From Phycisphaeraceae bacterium (lineage in GTDB: Bacteria > Planctomycetota > Phycisphaerae > Phycisphaerales > Phycisphaeraceae): a DNA stretch of 64,000 bases. The notes below the pieces were generated by a model. The model saw nothing but the letters and a program-made list of their open reading frames with translations. It made no database searches and was not told the DNA's origin. Both the position numbers and the translations under genes were made by a program. Location of the stretch: NCBI GenBank assembly GCA_028284155.1, contig JANQSF010000065.1:1-64000 (forward strand), given 5' to 3'. Shown here piece by piece: positions 1 to 8,452 of the stretch. Position 1 is the stretch's first letter. Every line of letters starts with the position of its first letter.

Positions 1-1
1 C

Positions 2-469
2 CTGCACGACCGAAAGTCGCCGCAGACCGTCGCTCACTTCCTCAAGCACGTGGATGCTGGGCAGTATGACGGGACGATCTTCCACCGCGTCGCGGCGGGC
101 TACATCGCGCAGGCCGGCGGCTTCAACGTCGACCTGACGCCGCGCACGACGGAGCCGACGCTCAAGAGCGAGGCGTCCAACGGGCTGTCGAACGCACGCG
201 GGACGGTCGCGATGGCGTTGCGGGAGCCGAACGCGCCCGATTCAGCCAAGACGCAGTTTTTTATCAATCTGGGCGACAACCTGTCCTTCGACCATTCGGC
301 CGACGGGGACCACCCGCTGGGCTACTATTGCGTCTTCGGCAAGGTCGTTTCGGGGATGGATGTCGTCGACCAGATCGCCGACCTGGAGACGACGGATACG
401 GGTCGCAAGGGGCTGGACCTCGTTCCTGAGCCGAAGGTTGTGATCCATTCCGTTCGCCGAATTCGTTGA
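2..469 (+). CDS. Cyclophilin-type peptidyl-prolyl isomerase, 5' end outside window
   Basis: This is the C-terminal part of a cyclophilin; the reading frame is already open at base 2, so the start lies to the left of the window. Cyclophilins catalyse cis-trans isomerisation of X-Pro bonds. The visible segment has the family landmarks: FHRV with the catalytic Arg, the Q-x-GGF strand, SAKTQFFINL and YCVFGKVVSGMDVVDQI. The next gene encodes a second cyclophilin of the same type 39 bases downstream, so the pair looks like a tandem duplication. Whether this copy also has a lipoprotein signal cannot be seen. Confidence 0.9.
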   Translation: MHDRKSPQTVAHFLKHVDAGQYDGTIFHRVAAGYIAQAGGFNVDLTPRTTEPTLKSEASNGLSNARGTVAMALREPNAPDSAKTQFFINLGDNLSFDHSADGDHPLGYYCVFGKVVSGMDVVDQIADLETTDTGRKGLDLVPEPKVVIHSVRRIR

Positions 470-508
470 ATGCGTTGGTTGTGATTCCCGCCGCACCGGA
501 GTTTGACC

Positions 509-1186
509 ATGAACATGTTGAGCCGATTGTCTGTGTCGTTGTTGATCCTTTCGCTGATGGTCGTCGCCGGTTGCGACGAGGGCGGCCCAACCAAGGCGCA
601 GGCCGGCGGGCCCGGCGGCGCGAGTCCGCAGGCCAAGGAAGACAAGGACAAGCCCAACGACAAGCCGGACGACAAGCCCAAGACGGATACGCCGCGCGTC
701 GTGCTGGAGACCAACCACGGCAAGATCGTTTTGGAACTCGACGCCAAGAAGGCGCCCATCACGACGAAGAACTTTCTGACGTACGTGGACGACGGGTTCT
801 ATGACAACACGATCTTTCACCGCGTGATGAAGGACTTCATGGTCCAGGGCGGTGGGTTCACCGAAGACTTGAAGAAGAAGAAAACGCTCTCGCCAATCAA
901 GAACGAAGCCAAGAACGGTCTGAAGAACAAACGCGGCACGATCGCGATGGCGCGGACGCCCGACCCCAATTCAGCCACAGCCCAGTTCTTCATCAACGTC
1001 GTGGACAACCCCGGGCTGGACTACCCGAAGCCTGACAACCATGGCTATGCGGTGTTCGGCAAGGTGGTGGATGGGATGGACGTCGTCGACAAGATCCGGG
1101 AGGTACGCGTCAAGTTTCATTCGCGGCAATTTCAACACCTGCCGACGCGCACGGTCATGATCAAGTCGGCACGACGTATGAAGTGA
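509..1186 (+). CDS. Cyclophilin-type peptidyl-prolyl isomerase, predicted lipoprotein
   Basis: A 225-residue protein with an N-terminal hydrophobic segment ending in a lipobox (VVAGC, Cys about residue 21), then a charged K/D/P-rich linker to about residue 60, then a cyclophilin domain with [25 protein letters not shown] and [17 protein letters not shown]. It should be a membrane-anchored prolyl isomerase acting on exported proteins. The frame can extend to a TTG at 503, but the ATG at 509 has a GGAG seven bases upstream and is preferred. It follows a closely related cyclophilin in the same direction, probably in one operon. The substrate is unknown. Confidence 0.9.
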   Translation: MNMLSRLSVSLLILSLMVVAGCDEGGPTKAQAGGPGGASPQAKEDKDKPNDKPDDKPKTDTPRVVLETNHGKIVLELDAKKAPITTKNFLTYVDDGFYDNTIFHRVMKDFMVQGGGFTEDLKKKKTLSPIKNEAKNGLKNKRGTIAMARTPDPNSATAQFFINVVDNPGLDYPKPDNHGYAVFGKVVDGMDVVDKIREVRVKFHSRQFQHLPTRTVMIKSARRMK

Positions 1187-1355
1187 CGGCGTTACGTCGG
1201 TGTCGTGTCGATTTGCGCGTGCAGCGGCGTCGACTTGTCATCTATCAACTTGGTCGCCAAACACACCGTTTAGCGGCGTGCCCGCAGGGCCGCCTTCCCC
1301 GCGCCCCGTTAGATTTGTTGCGCGGCGCACATCACCCTGATACCTGAGACGCATC

Positions 1356-1865
1356 ATGATTGAGCTATTCGTCGATTCACTGCTGCGCGGCTGGGACCGC
1401 AACCTCGCATACGCCCAGAAGCTGGTCGGCGATCTGTCCGACGAGCAGATGATTGCCATGCCGACGCTGGCCGGCGGCGACGCCATCGGCTGCAACCACC
1501 CCGCCTGGCTGTTCAGCCACATGAATGTCTACCATCCGGTGATCGTGAGCATGGTCAAGGGCGAGCCGTTCGACGACCCGAAGGACGCGCCGTTCGGCAT
1601 GCTCACCAAGCCCGAGCCGGACGCGTCACTCTACCCCACGCGTGACGCGCTGATCGGCGCGTTCGAGTCGGGGCACGCGGCCGTGGCCGAGGCGCTACAG
1701 GCGGCTGACGGGGCGGCGCTCGACGCGCCGATGCCGTTGCCGCGCTGGCAGGGGCCGTTTCCCAAAGTCGGCTCGATGCTCGGCTACATCATGCTCGTTC
1801 ACGAGTCGACGCACTTGGGGCAGATTAGCGCATGGCGGCGGGTGCAGGGGCTGCCTAGTGTCTGA
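1356..1865 (+). CDS. DinB family protein
   Basis: A 169-residue, mostly helical protein of the DinB/YfiT superfamily, four-helix-bundle metal-binding proteins that include thiol-dependent transferases. The metal-ligand pattern is visible: His48 in NHPAWLFSH and the C-terminal H-x3-H pair His149/His153 in VHESTHLGQI. Length is normal for the family. The catalysed reaction cannot be read from sequence; DinB proteins range from maleylpyruvate isomerase and bacillithiol transferases to uncharacterised stress proteins. It lies 170 bases after the cyclophilins and 69 bases before an aminotransferase-fold enzyme, with no obvious functional link. Confidence 0.82.
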   Translation: MIELFVDSLLRGWDRNLAYAQKLVGDLSDEQMIAMPTLAGGDAIGCNHPAWLFSHMNVYHPVIVSMVKGEPFDDPKDAPFGMLTKPEPDASLYPTRDALIGAFESGHAAVAEALQAADGAALDAPMPLPRWQGPFPKVGSMLGYIMLVHESTHLGQISAWRRVQGLPSV

Positions 1866-1934
1866 GTCCTTCGCACGGCCTCGACCGACTGAGCCGGGCG
1901 CGTGCGGTGGGCTGACCGCAGCCGTGACGACGCC

Positions 1935-3161
1935 ATGATCTACTTCGACAACGCCGCGACGAGTTTTCCCAAGGCCCCCGGTGTGACCGAGGCGATGTCG
2001 CGTTTCCTGGCTGAAGACGCGGCCAACCCCGGGCGGGCCGGCCACCGCATGGCCATCAAGGCCGAGCAAATGCTCGACGACGTTCGGCTGAAACTCTCGC
2101 GCATGATCGGCGGCGACCACCCGGATCGGCTCATCTTCTCGATGAACGGGACGGACGCGCTGAACATGGCCATCAAGGGCGTCGTGCCGACCGCGATGGC
2201 TGACGGCTCGAAGCCGCACGTCATTACGACGATGCTTGAACACAACTCGGTCAGCCGACCGCTGCAGGCCATGCACGACGCGGGGCAGATCGACCTGACA
2301 CGCGTGTCGTTCGACGCCGACGGGTTCGTCGATCCGGACGACGTACGCAAGGCGATCACGCCGAACACCGTGTTGATCGTCGCGACACACGCTTCCAACG
2401 TGACGGGCACGATTCAGGACGCCGCCGCGATCGGCGCGATCGCACGCGAGCACGACCTGCTGTTCTGCCTCGACGCGGCACAGACGATCGGCGCGTCGCC
2501 GGTTGACGTCAACGCGATGCACGTCGACCTGTTGGCCTTCCCCGGCCACAAGAGCCTGCTCGGCCCGACCGGGACGGGCGCGTTGTACGTCGGCGAGCGT
2601 TGCCCGGAGCCGGCCGAGTCGTGTGCGGCTGTTGAAGGCCAGGAATCGACCGTCCGCATGGCCAGCTACATCAAGCTGCGACCTTGGCGCGAAGGCGGGA
2701 CGGGTGGCGACTCTTCGACGCCCACGCAGCCGGCCATCTACCCGTACTACCTCGAAGGCGGCACGCCGAATACGGTTGGTGTGGCCGGGCTTGCCGCGTC
2801 GTTGGCTTACCTCGACGACCACCCGCCGACCGAGGCGCTCGCGCACGAACAAGGCATGGTGCAGGCCATCATCGACAAACTCGCGGACGACGAACGCTTC
2901 ACGCTTTACGGCACACGCGACGCGGCAAAGCGTGTTGGCACGGTGTCATTCAACGTCACCGGCTACGACCCGCCGGACGTCGGCTCAATCCTCGACGACT
3001 CGTTCGACATCGCCGTCCGCCCGGGTCTCCATTGCGCGCCGTATTGCCACCGCGTGCTGGGCACGTTCCCCGACGGCGCGGTGCGCGTCAGCCCCGGCGC
3101 GTTCAACTCCGACGAAGAACTGGCGACGCTGCTCGACGCGCTGGATCAGATCGCGGGTTAA
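1935..3161 (+). CDS. Class V aminotransferase / cysteine-desulfurase-like PLP enzyme
   Basis: A 408-residue PLP enzyme of the class V aminotransferase family, closest in layout to SufS/NifS-like cysteine desulfurases. Seen: the N-terminal YFDNAATSFPK, cofactor-stacking His103 in LEHNS, Asp180 in the D-AAQ motif, PLP lysine Lys206 in FPGHKSLLGPTGTG, and a C-terminal HCAPYCH segment (Cys367, Cys371) where desulfurases carry the sulfur-accepting Cys. A frame extension to a GTG at 1902 adds eleven residues without family similarity, so the ATG is preferred. No isc/suf scaffold genes are adjacent, so a desulfurase role is an inference and other carbon-sulfur lyase activity is possible. Confidence 0.85.
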   Translation: MIYFDNAATSFPKAPGVTEAMSRFLAEDAANPGRAGHRMAIKAEQMLDDVRLKLSRMIGGDHPDRLIFSMNGTDALNMAIKGVVPTAMADGSKPHVITTMLEHNSVSRPLQAMHDAGQIDLTRVSFDADGFVDPDDVRKAITPNTVLIVATHASNVTGTIQDAAAIGAIAREHDLLFCLDAAQTIGASPVDVNAMHVDLLAFPGHKSLLGPTGTGALYVGERCPEPAESCAAVEGQESTVRMASYIKLRPWREGGTGGDSSTPTQPAIYPYYLEGGTPNTVGVAGLAASLAYLDDHPPTEALAHEQGMVQAIIDKLADDERFTLYGTRDAAKRVGTVSFNVTGYDPPDVGSILDDSFDIAVRPGLHCAPYCHRVLGTFPDGAVRVSPGAFNSDEELATLLDALDQIAG

Positions 3162-3171
3162 GGACTTGACA

Positions 3172-5574
3172 TCACTTCTTCGGCACGCGATGGATCGTGT
3201 GATAGACCGTGTGTTTCACACGCGAGCCGTCCGCCGCTTTCAGGTCGAACGTGATCGACTGCTGCATCACCGGCGCGATGTCGGGGATGCGGAGCAGGAC
3301 CTGCTTGCCGTCGGCGGACACCTCGGCCGATTCGACGTCGACCGTGTCGTGGCCTTTGCGTCGCGGGTTCTCAACGCTGTATTCCGGCGAGCCGTACTTG
3401 GACGAGTAGACATAGTTCCACCGTTCGACGCCGTAGTTCTCGACGTTCGAAGCCGAGGTTTTGTCGAGCGCGTCGGTGAAAGTGAGCAGCACGCCGTCCG
3501 GCTTGACGTTGATCTGCGTGGGCATGTTGATCGGCTTGCCTGTGTATCGCACGCGATAAAACCCCGAGTCGCGTGGGCCGTCGGTCTGCCAGCCGCGCAT
3601 GCCCAGCACATAAAGCTGCCCGTCGCGCGGGTTGACGCGGGCACGCATGATGCCCGTATCGAAGTCGATCGGGAAGCGAACGAGCCCGCCCTGCGTGACG
3701 CCTTCGACCTTCTCATACATGACCAGGTACAGCATCGCCTTGCCGTAAGACGTGTGTACGAGCCGCCCCTTGAACGGCCCCCATTTGTCGGACGTGATCC
3801 ACGCCTGCCCGCCGGCCGAGTTGTCAGCGACCTTGGGGATCCAGCAGAGTGGCAGTTCGTAGTCGACCGTGTCGGGCGTCTTTGGGTTCGCGGGGACCAT
3901 GCCGTGCGCGTGCGGGCGGTAGCCGTAGAACTTGTTTTGCTGCACGAGGTCGAGCCGTGTGGTCGGCACCCAGTTGCCTTCCTGATCCGCGATCGTCACC
4001 TGCCCCGTCGGCGAGACCGACAGGCCGTTGGCTGAGCGGAAGCCCGTCGCGTAAACGCTCAACGTCTTGCCGTCCGGGCTGACCTTGAAGATGCAGCCTT
4101 GCAGCGGCACGTTCCCCGGCACGCGGTTGCCGTTCTTGATGTAGTACAGGTTGCCCTCGGCGTCCTTGTGCAACTCCATCGCCATCGTGCGCGGCCAGGT
4201 GATGCCGTGGTTGTTGAACGACTCATAGAAATCTGCTTCGCCGTCGCCGTTCAGGTCGCGCAGGCGGGTGATCTGGTCGCGGCCGGTCGTGTAGACGTCG
4301 CCGTTGTGAACGACGACGCCAAGCGGCTCGTGCAGGCCCGCGGCAAAACGTTGCCATGTCAGTTTTTTCAGGTCGTCGTCGATGCCGCGCACGATCCAGA
4401 CGTCGCCGTTCCACGTCGAGACGGCCGCCGACGTGCCGTCGGGGAAGAAATCGAAGCCGGTGGGGCGGATCCACGACTTGTACGGGTTGTCTTCCGGGCA
4501 GGTGAGGCGGTCGAGAGCGTAGGGGGCATTCTGAGCACCTTTGGAACCTGAGGTCACAACTGACCGGTCCCATCGCCGTGGGCCACCATTCGTCAACCTG
4601 TCGAAGTCCGGACGGCGCAGGACATCCGCTGTGAGACTCTGGCGTTCGGCATCCTGTTGACTTATGAGGACGGTCAGTTGTCGGCGTTGATCGCTGGGCC
4701 AGATTTGAAGGACAGCGCGTCCTGCGCGATCACCATGGCCGTGAAAGTGAATCTCTCGGTCCGTGCCGTAGACCGTGATGTGCGTGTTGATCGCCTTGCC
4801 CTGTGTTTCGGAGGTTAGTCGCAAGCCTTTGAAACTGATTGACGTCGTGCCTTGGCCCAGCTTCTTCCCTTTGCTGTCGCTCTGTCCGTCGGGCGTAGCC
4901 ACGACCGTCGTGCCGCGGATACTTCCTGCGTGGGTGGAGCGTGTTGCACCGGGTTGCTCCAACAACATCAGGTAGAGCGTCTTCTTGTGGGGTGCAATGT
5001 CCAGTTTCCTTGTGAAATGAGTAACGCCGTTGATTGTGTAAGTGTCGTGTGTTTCGAGAACTCTTGTGCCTCGCACGTCGTAGGCAAGTGTGACGCGATC
5101 GCCGTGAACATAGAAGCCTTTGAATCTTGTGTGCGCTTGGGGGAGCACGCCGTGTGGTGGCTCGCGCCCATCGTCGAAGTTTCCGAGTTTGTCGGATGCC
5201 CAACCCGGCACCACCTGCGTCCCAAATACCTTTGTCCCCCGCGGCATCGCCAAACCGCTCCCCTTGTACGACGTCATGTTCGTCTTCGACAGGTCGAGGT
5301 ACGGCTTGCCGGTGTCATTCGTCCACGCGGCGGCGACGCGCATCAGGTCCATGTCGAACAGGACGCCGGCCTTACCTCCGTCGAGCTTGATGGCTAGGCC
5401 TTTGTACGCGAGGTTGCCGTTGTGCTTCGGCCAGTCGGCTTGAATCGTGTACGCCATGACCGGGCCGTAGTCCATGTCCTGGAACATGAGCTGCTTGTCG
5501 TCGGCCGAGGCGACAGAGACGGCAAGCAGGGCAAGCAGCGTGGCCGGACAGGTGGCTCGTGGTGTTAACAACAT
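3172..5574 (-). CDS. Secreted DUF6797 / beta-propeller dehydrogenase-like protein
   Basis: An exported protein of 800 residues. A cleavable signal ends near SVASA (residue 24) when the start is taken at the internal Met; the open frame continues 21 codons upstream but then the signal would be buried. The N-terminal ~330 residues match the style of DUF6797 of planctomycete oxidoreductases. From about residue 340 a glucose/sorbosone-dehydrogenase-like propeller follows (PTGFDFFPDGTSAAVSTWNGDVW, LRDLNGDGEADFYESF), then a C-terminal Ig-like segment. No CxxCH is present. The C-terminal half is similar to the product at 13081-14577, which pairs with a pentaheme cytochrome. It converges on the aminotransferase gene with 10 bases between them. 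Confidence 0.78.
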   Translation of the reverse strand: MLLTPRATCPATLLALLAVSVASADDKQLMFQDMDYGPVMAYTIQADWPKHNGNLAYKGLAIKLDGGKAGVLFDMDLMRVAAAWTNDTGKPYLDLSKTNMTSYKGSGLAMPRGTKVFGTQVVPGWASDKLGNFDDGREPPHGVLPQAHTRFKGFYVHGDRVTLAYDVRGTRVLETHDTYTINGVTHFTRKLDIAPHKKTLYLMLLEQPGATRSTHAGSIRGTTVVATPDGQSDSKGKKLGQGTTSISFKGLRLTSETQGKAINTHITVYGTDREIHFHGHGDRAGRAVLQIWPSDQRRQLTVLISQQDAERQSLTADVLRRPDFDRLTNGGPRRWDRSVVTSGSKGAQNAPYALDRLTCPEDNPYKSWIRPTGFDFFPDGTSAAVSTWNGDVWIVRGIDDDLKKLTWQRFAAGLHEPLGVVVHNGDVYTTGRDQITRLRDLNGDGEADFYESFNNHGITWPRTMAMELHKDAEGNLYYIKNGNRVPGNVPLQGCIFKVSPDGKTLSVYATGFRSANGLSVSPTGQVTIADQEGNWVPTTRLDLVQQNKFYGYRPHAHGMVPANPKTPDTVDYELPLCWIPKVADNSAGGQAWITSDKWGPFKGRLVHTSYGKAMLYLVMYEKVEGVTQGGLVRFPIDFDTGIMRARVNPRDGQLYVLGMRGWQTDGPRDSGFYRVRYTGKPINMPTQINVKPDGVLLTFTDALDKTSASNVENYGVERWNYVYSSKYGSPEYSVENPRRKGHDTVDVESAEVSADGKQVLLRIPDIAPVMQQSITFDLKAADGSRVKHTVYHTIHRVPKK

Positions 5575-5704
5575 GGTCTGTCGTACCGTTGAGGGGCAGT
5601 TTTGCTGAGCGAACGCTTGCGATTGGGGAAACAACATGCTAACATTTCATTCAATGTCTTCGTGCGGGTTTCTTTGACATTCCGGGAATGAGAAAGCTCG
5701 ACAA

Positions 5705-6415
5705 ATGACGGATCGCCGTCCGACGTGTGGGTTTACGATCATCGAGGTCTTGGTTGTGATCTCGATCATTATCCTATTGATAGCCATGTTGCTGCCGACG
5801 TATCGGCGGGCACGCGACCACGTCAAGACCGTCATCTGCAAGTCGAAGATCAAGCAGCTCTACACCGCCTGCGAAGGGTATGCGGCCGACCATTCCGGGC
5901 TGATCCCGTCCAGCCGCAACTGGGTCATCTGGGGTTGGGACGACATCAACAACGTGATCGACAACAAGCTGTGGGAGTATGTTGACGAGAACAAGGACGC
6001 TTACGTCTGCCCGACCTTCCGACAGATCTACCGCGAATGGCCGGGGAACGAGAATAAAGAAGTCGCGTACAGCTACAGCATGAACGAGTACTTCGGCTAC
6101 ACGCACACGTGGCACGGCTTTCACTATGTACGTTTCGAAGAGATCAGAAACCCCAGTGGCCTGCTTTTCATGACGGACGAGAACGCGTGGATCAACCCGC
6201 TCTACGCGACGCACGCGATCAACAACGGGGCGCTGGGGCTGGGGCGACACAACGACCCCGGGAACAAGATCGACGGGATCGGCTCGTTCCACGACCCCCA
6301 GGGGCCCGACCCTTACATGGACGGCAAGTCGAATGTTGTGTTTGCCGACGGCCACGCCGACCTGGTCCCGCCGGATCAGGACAAGGAAGTCGGGACGCCG
6401 TCACCGCTCAAATAA
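5705..6415 (+). CDS. Type II secretion/pilin-like pseudopilin (H-X9-DG type)
   Basis: A 236-residue pseudopilin. The class III signal has the prepilin cleavage site Gly9/Phe10 with Glu14 (GFTIIEVLVV) followed by a ~20-residue hydrophobic helix. The rest is a globular periplasmic domain ending in VVFADGHADLV, the H-X9-DG C-terminal signature of planctomycete pseudopilins. It would be processed by a prepilin peptidase and assembled in an inner-membrane pseudopilus or an unknown surface fibre. A second pseudopilin lies at 7300 with a HEAT protein between, but no secretion ATPase or secretin is in the window. Confidence 0.85.
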   Translation: MTDRRPTCGFTIIEVLVVISIIILLIAMLLPTYRRARDHVKTVICKSKIKQLYTACEGYAADHSGLIPSSRNWVIWGWDDINNVIDNKLWEYVDENKDAYVCPTFRQIYREWPGNENKEVAYSYSMNEYFGYTHTWHGFHYVRFEEIRNPSGLLFMTDENAWINPLYATHAINNGALGLGRHNDPGNKIDGIGSFHDPQGPDPYMDGKSNVVFADGHADLVPPDQDKEVGTPSPLK

Positions 6416-6617
6416 CTGCATAGCCCGGGCTGCTCCCGCCCTGGCAGCGGGGCTGAGCGACACATGGCGTCCGCAGACGCTATCATTGCGTCGTCGCTGT
6501 AGCCGGTTGAGGTCCACTGGCCGACAGCGAATCAGCCTTGTATGCCAGCAGGACACACCTCTTCCGACGCCACTGCGCCGGCGGTGTTGTCCAAGACTTG
6601 ATACTTAGCGGAACGAA
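6416..6617. other. Intergenic gap with GC-rich hairpin
   Basis: A 202-base gap between the first pseudopilin and the HEAT protein. Just after the stop codon there is an imperfect GC-rich hairpin (about 6422-6455) with a central bulge and no following T-run, so it is at best a Rho-independent-like terminator. No convincing promoter hexamers were seen for the downstream gene. Confidence 0.3.
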
Positions 6618-7295
6618 ATGAACAAGCAGAGTCGCCGCAACGTGTGGATCGGGGTCGTCGTTGGGGCGTTGGCGGTCGGATTGATCCTGCGCTGGACGGT
6701 GTTCAGCGACTCCGGCCCGCGTGTCGAGTCGGCCTTGGCAGACCAGTGGGATGACTGGCAGTCGATGGATCTGGCGGATGGCCAACAGGCCGCCTTGAAG
6801 TGGCTGGCGTCGCAGGACGAGGCCGTTGCACAGAAGGCATTGGCGGAGTTGGCCTACGAGATCGGCCCGGAGTCGAAGCCCTACATCGCGGCCGTGTTGG
6901 GCGACGCGGGCAAGGCGGAGCCCCGCGCCGCCGTGCGCAGCGCGGCCGTCGCGGCGCTCGGCAAGGCGGGCGACCGGAAGGACGACGCTCAGACCGTCAT
7001 GCATGCCCTGCGGGACGACCCGGCCGACGAGGTCAAGGCCGCAGCCGTGCAGGTCCTGGGCAAGTGGTACATCTGGGACGCGATGCCCGACCTGATCGAG
7101 GCCATGCGTTCGGACTCGAAAACGGTCCGGGCCCGGGCCTATAATGCGATTAAGCGGATCACCGGTGAGAACAAGGGGTTTAAGCCGTCAGCGCCCAAAG
7201 CGGAACGCGAGGCGTTTATCCGTAGGTTGGAAGGTGAGTGGCGTGGGTACGAGCCGGCCTATCGCGACTACATGAAACGCCTCGGCCTGGAGTGA
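6618..7295 (+). CDS. Membrane-anchored HEAT-repeat protein
   Basis: A 225-residue protein with one N-terminal transmembrane helix (about residues 9-27, WIGVVVGALAVGLILRW) and, from about 55 to 190, helical HEAT-like repeats: ALKWLASQDEAVAQKALAEL, AVRSAAVAALGKAG and KAAAVQVLGKW. HEAT solenoids are protein-binding scaffolds. The gene ends four bases before the second pseudopilin, so the two are very likely co-transcribed and the scaffold may act in pseudopilus assembly; that is inferred from position only. No catalytic motif is visible. Confidence 0.8.
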   Translation: MNKQSRRNVWIGVVVGALAVGLILRWTVFSDSGPRVESALADQWDDWQSMDLADGQQAALKWLASQDEAVAQKALAELAYEIGPESKPYIAAVLGDAGKAEPRAAVRSAAVAALGKAGDRKDDAQTVMHALRDDPADEVKAAAVQVLGKWYIWDAMPDLIEAMRSDSKTVRARAYNAIKRITGENKGFKPSAPKAEREAFIRRLEGEWRGYEPAYRDYMKRLGLE

Positions 7296-7299
7296 CAAC

Positions 7300-8283
7300 A
7301 TGCATCGGAACCTGCGCGGGTTCAGCCTTATCGAACTGCTGGTCGTGGTCAGCCTGATCATCATGTTGATCGCGATCCTCCTGCCCGGCTTGCACCGGAC
7401 GCGTGCGATCGCGCGATCGACGATCTGCGCCAACAACCTGCGCTCCATCGACCAGGCCCGTCACTCGCGCGACCAGCGATTGAAGATCACCGGCAAGCGC
7501 GGATTCGACGATCCGTCCGGCGGTTGGCCGAGCGTGCTCCTCCCGTTCCTTGGCAACGAAGCCCTGACACTGGTCTGCCCCGAGGACGACAAGCTGTCCG
7601 GCGGCGGGCCGGACGCGATCATCGACTGCTGGTTGGGCGGCAACCCGTATTTCCAGACCGACTTCAACGAAAGCCCGTTGCAGGCCAAGCTGTCGCAGAC
7701 CCAGTTGGATGCGGCGAACCTGGCTGAAAACCAGAACCAATGGGTGCCGCCGGCCTATCAGCCCGACGGCGATCCGCACATCTTCTATCTCTGCATCGAA
7801 GACATCCGACCCGGCGGCGGCGACAAGGACTACGAAGACCTGATCATCAAGATCGAGGAACTGCCCGGCGAGTTCGAGCTGACGTTCATGAAGGGGCACA
7901 CCAACCGCCACTTCAAACTGCTCGACGCGCACGGCGTCGTGTTGGTCGACAACTGCACGAACCAGACCGTCCGCATCCCTGGCGGAAGTTCGAGCTACGC
8001 GTTCAATCGCTATTTCTGGAGTGAGCGCCGCCCCGACATGGTCGCCGCGCTCGACTACGACGACTTCGTCATCGCCAACGCCGCCGGCCCCGACGCCGAC
8101 CAGGACTGGGACGACATGATCCCCGACGGCAAGGAACACCCCTCTTTCGCGCGGCACGGCGACGGCATCAACGTGCTGTTCGGCAGCGGCAACGTGCAGA
8201 CATCGGTCAAGCCGGTCGACCTCGACCCGGCCGTCGGGCCGATCAATGAAGCACTCTGGTTGCCGGAAGACCTGCTGCCGTAA
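7300..8283 (+). CDS. Pseudopilin-like protein with enlarged globular domain
   Basis: A 327-residue protein with a prepilin-type N-terminus: MHRNLRG/FSLIELLVVVS, cleavage after Gly7 and Glu at +5, followed by the hydrophobic helix. It is about 90 residues longer than the pseudopilin at 5705. The extra part is an acidic insertion around residues 145-255 (DIRPGGGDKDYEDLIIKIEEL). The C-terminus keeps GDGINVLFGSGNVQ, a relaxed form of the family's VVFADGHA segment. It is translationally close to the HEAT gene (4-base gap). Probably a minor pseudopilin; the partner machinery is not in the window. Confidence 0.8.
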   Translation: MHRNLRGFSLIELLVVVSLIIMLIAILLPGLHRTRAIARSTICANNLRSIDQARHSRDQRLKITGKRGFDDPSGGWPSVLLPFLGNEALTLVCPEDDKLSGGGPDAIIDCWLGGNPYFQTDFNESPLQAKLSQTQLDAANLAENQNQWVPPAYQPDGDPHIFYLCIEDIRPGGGDKDYEDLIIKIEELPGEFELTFMKGHTNRHFKLLDAHGVVLVDNCTNQTVRIPGGSSSYAFNRYFWSERRPDMVAALDYDDFVIANAAGPDADQDWDDMIPDGKEHPSFARHGDGINVLFGSGNVQTSVKPVDLDPAVGPINEALWLPEDLLP

Positions 8284-8307
8284 CGACGGGCCAAGACATG
8301 TGAACAA

Positions 8308-8431
8308 CCTCTCCCCCTGGGAGAGGTCGGCGGCATTGCCGCCGGGTGAGGGTTCCGCGCGGCTGCGCGACGCTCTTCATAGGGTGGCACGACTGCGCAG
8401 AACCCTCACCCCAACCCTCTCCCAGAGGGAG
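8308..8431. repeat. Palindromic intergenic repeat, MITE-like
   Basis: A ~124-base element with imperfect terminal inverted repeats: the left end CCTCTCCCCCTGGGAGAGG with an inner GGGTGAGGGT, and the right end ACCCTCACCCCAACCCTC then TCCCAGAGGGAG. It fills almost the whole gap between two convergent genes. This resembles the widespread CCCTCTCCC/GGGAGAGGG dispersed repeats of bacterial genomes. No coding sequence lies inside. It could also serve as a bidirectional terminator. Confidence 0.6.
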
Positions 8432-8452
8432 TATTCAGAGATGGCGGTCGAT

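Noticed and set aside
1187..1355. Gap between the second cyclophilin and the DinB gene searched for a promoter or terminator
   Set aside because: Neither convincing hexamers nor a hairpin with T-run was found.
2503..4035. 510-codon plus-strand frame bridging the aminotransferase and the DUF6797 gene
   Set aside because: Arg/Ser/Thr-rich shadow translation of two well-supported genes, no recognisable motif.
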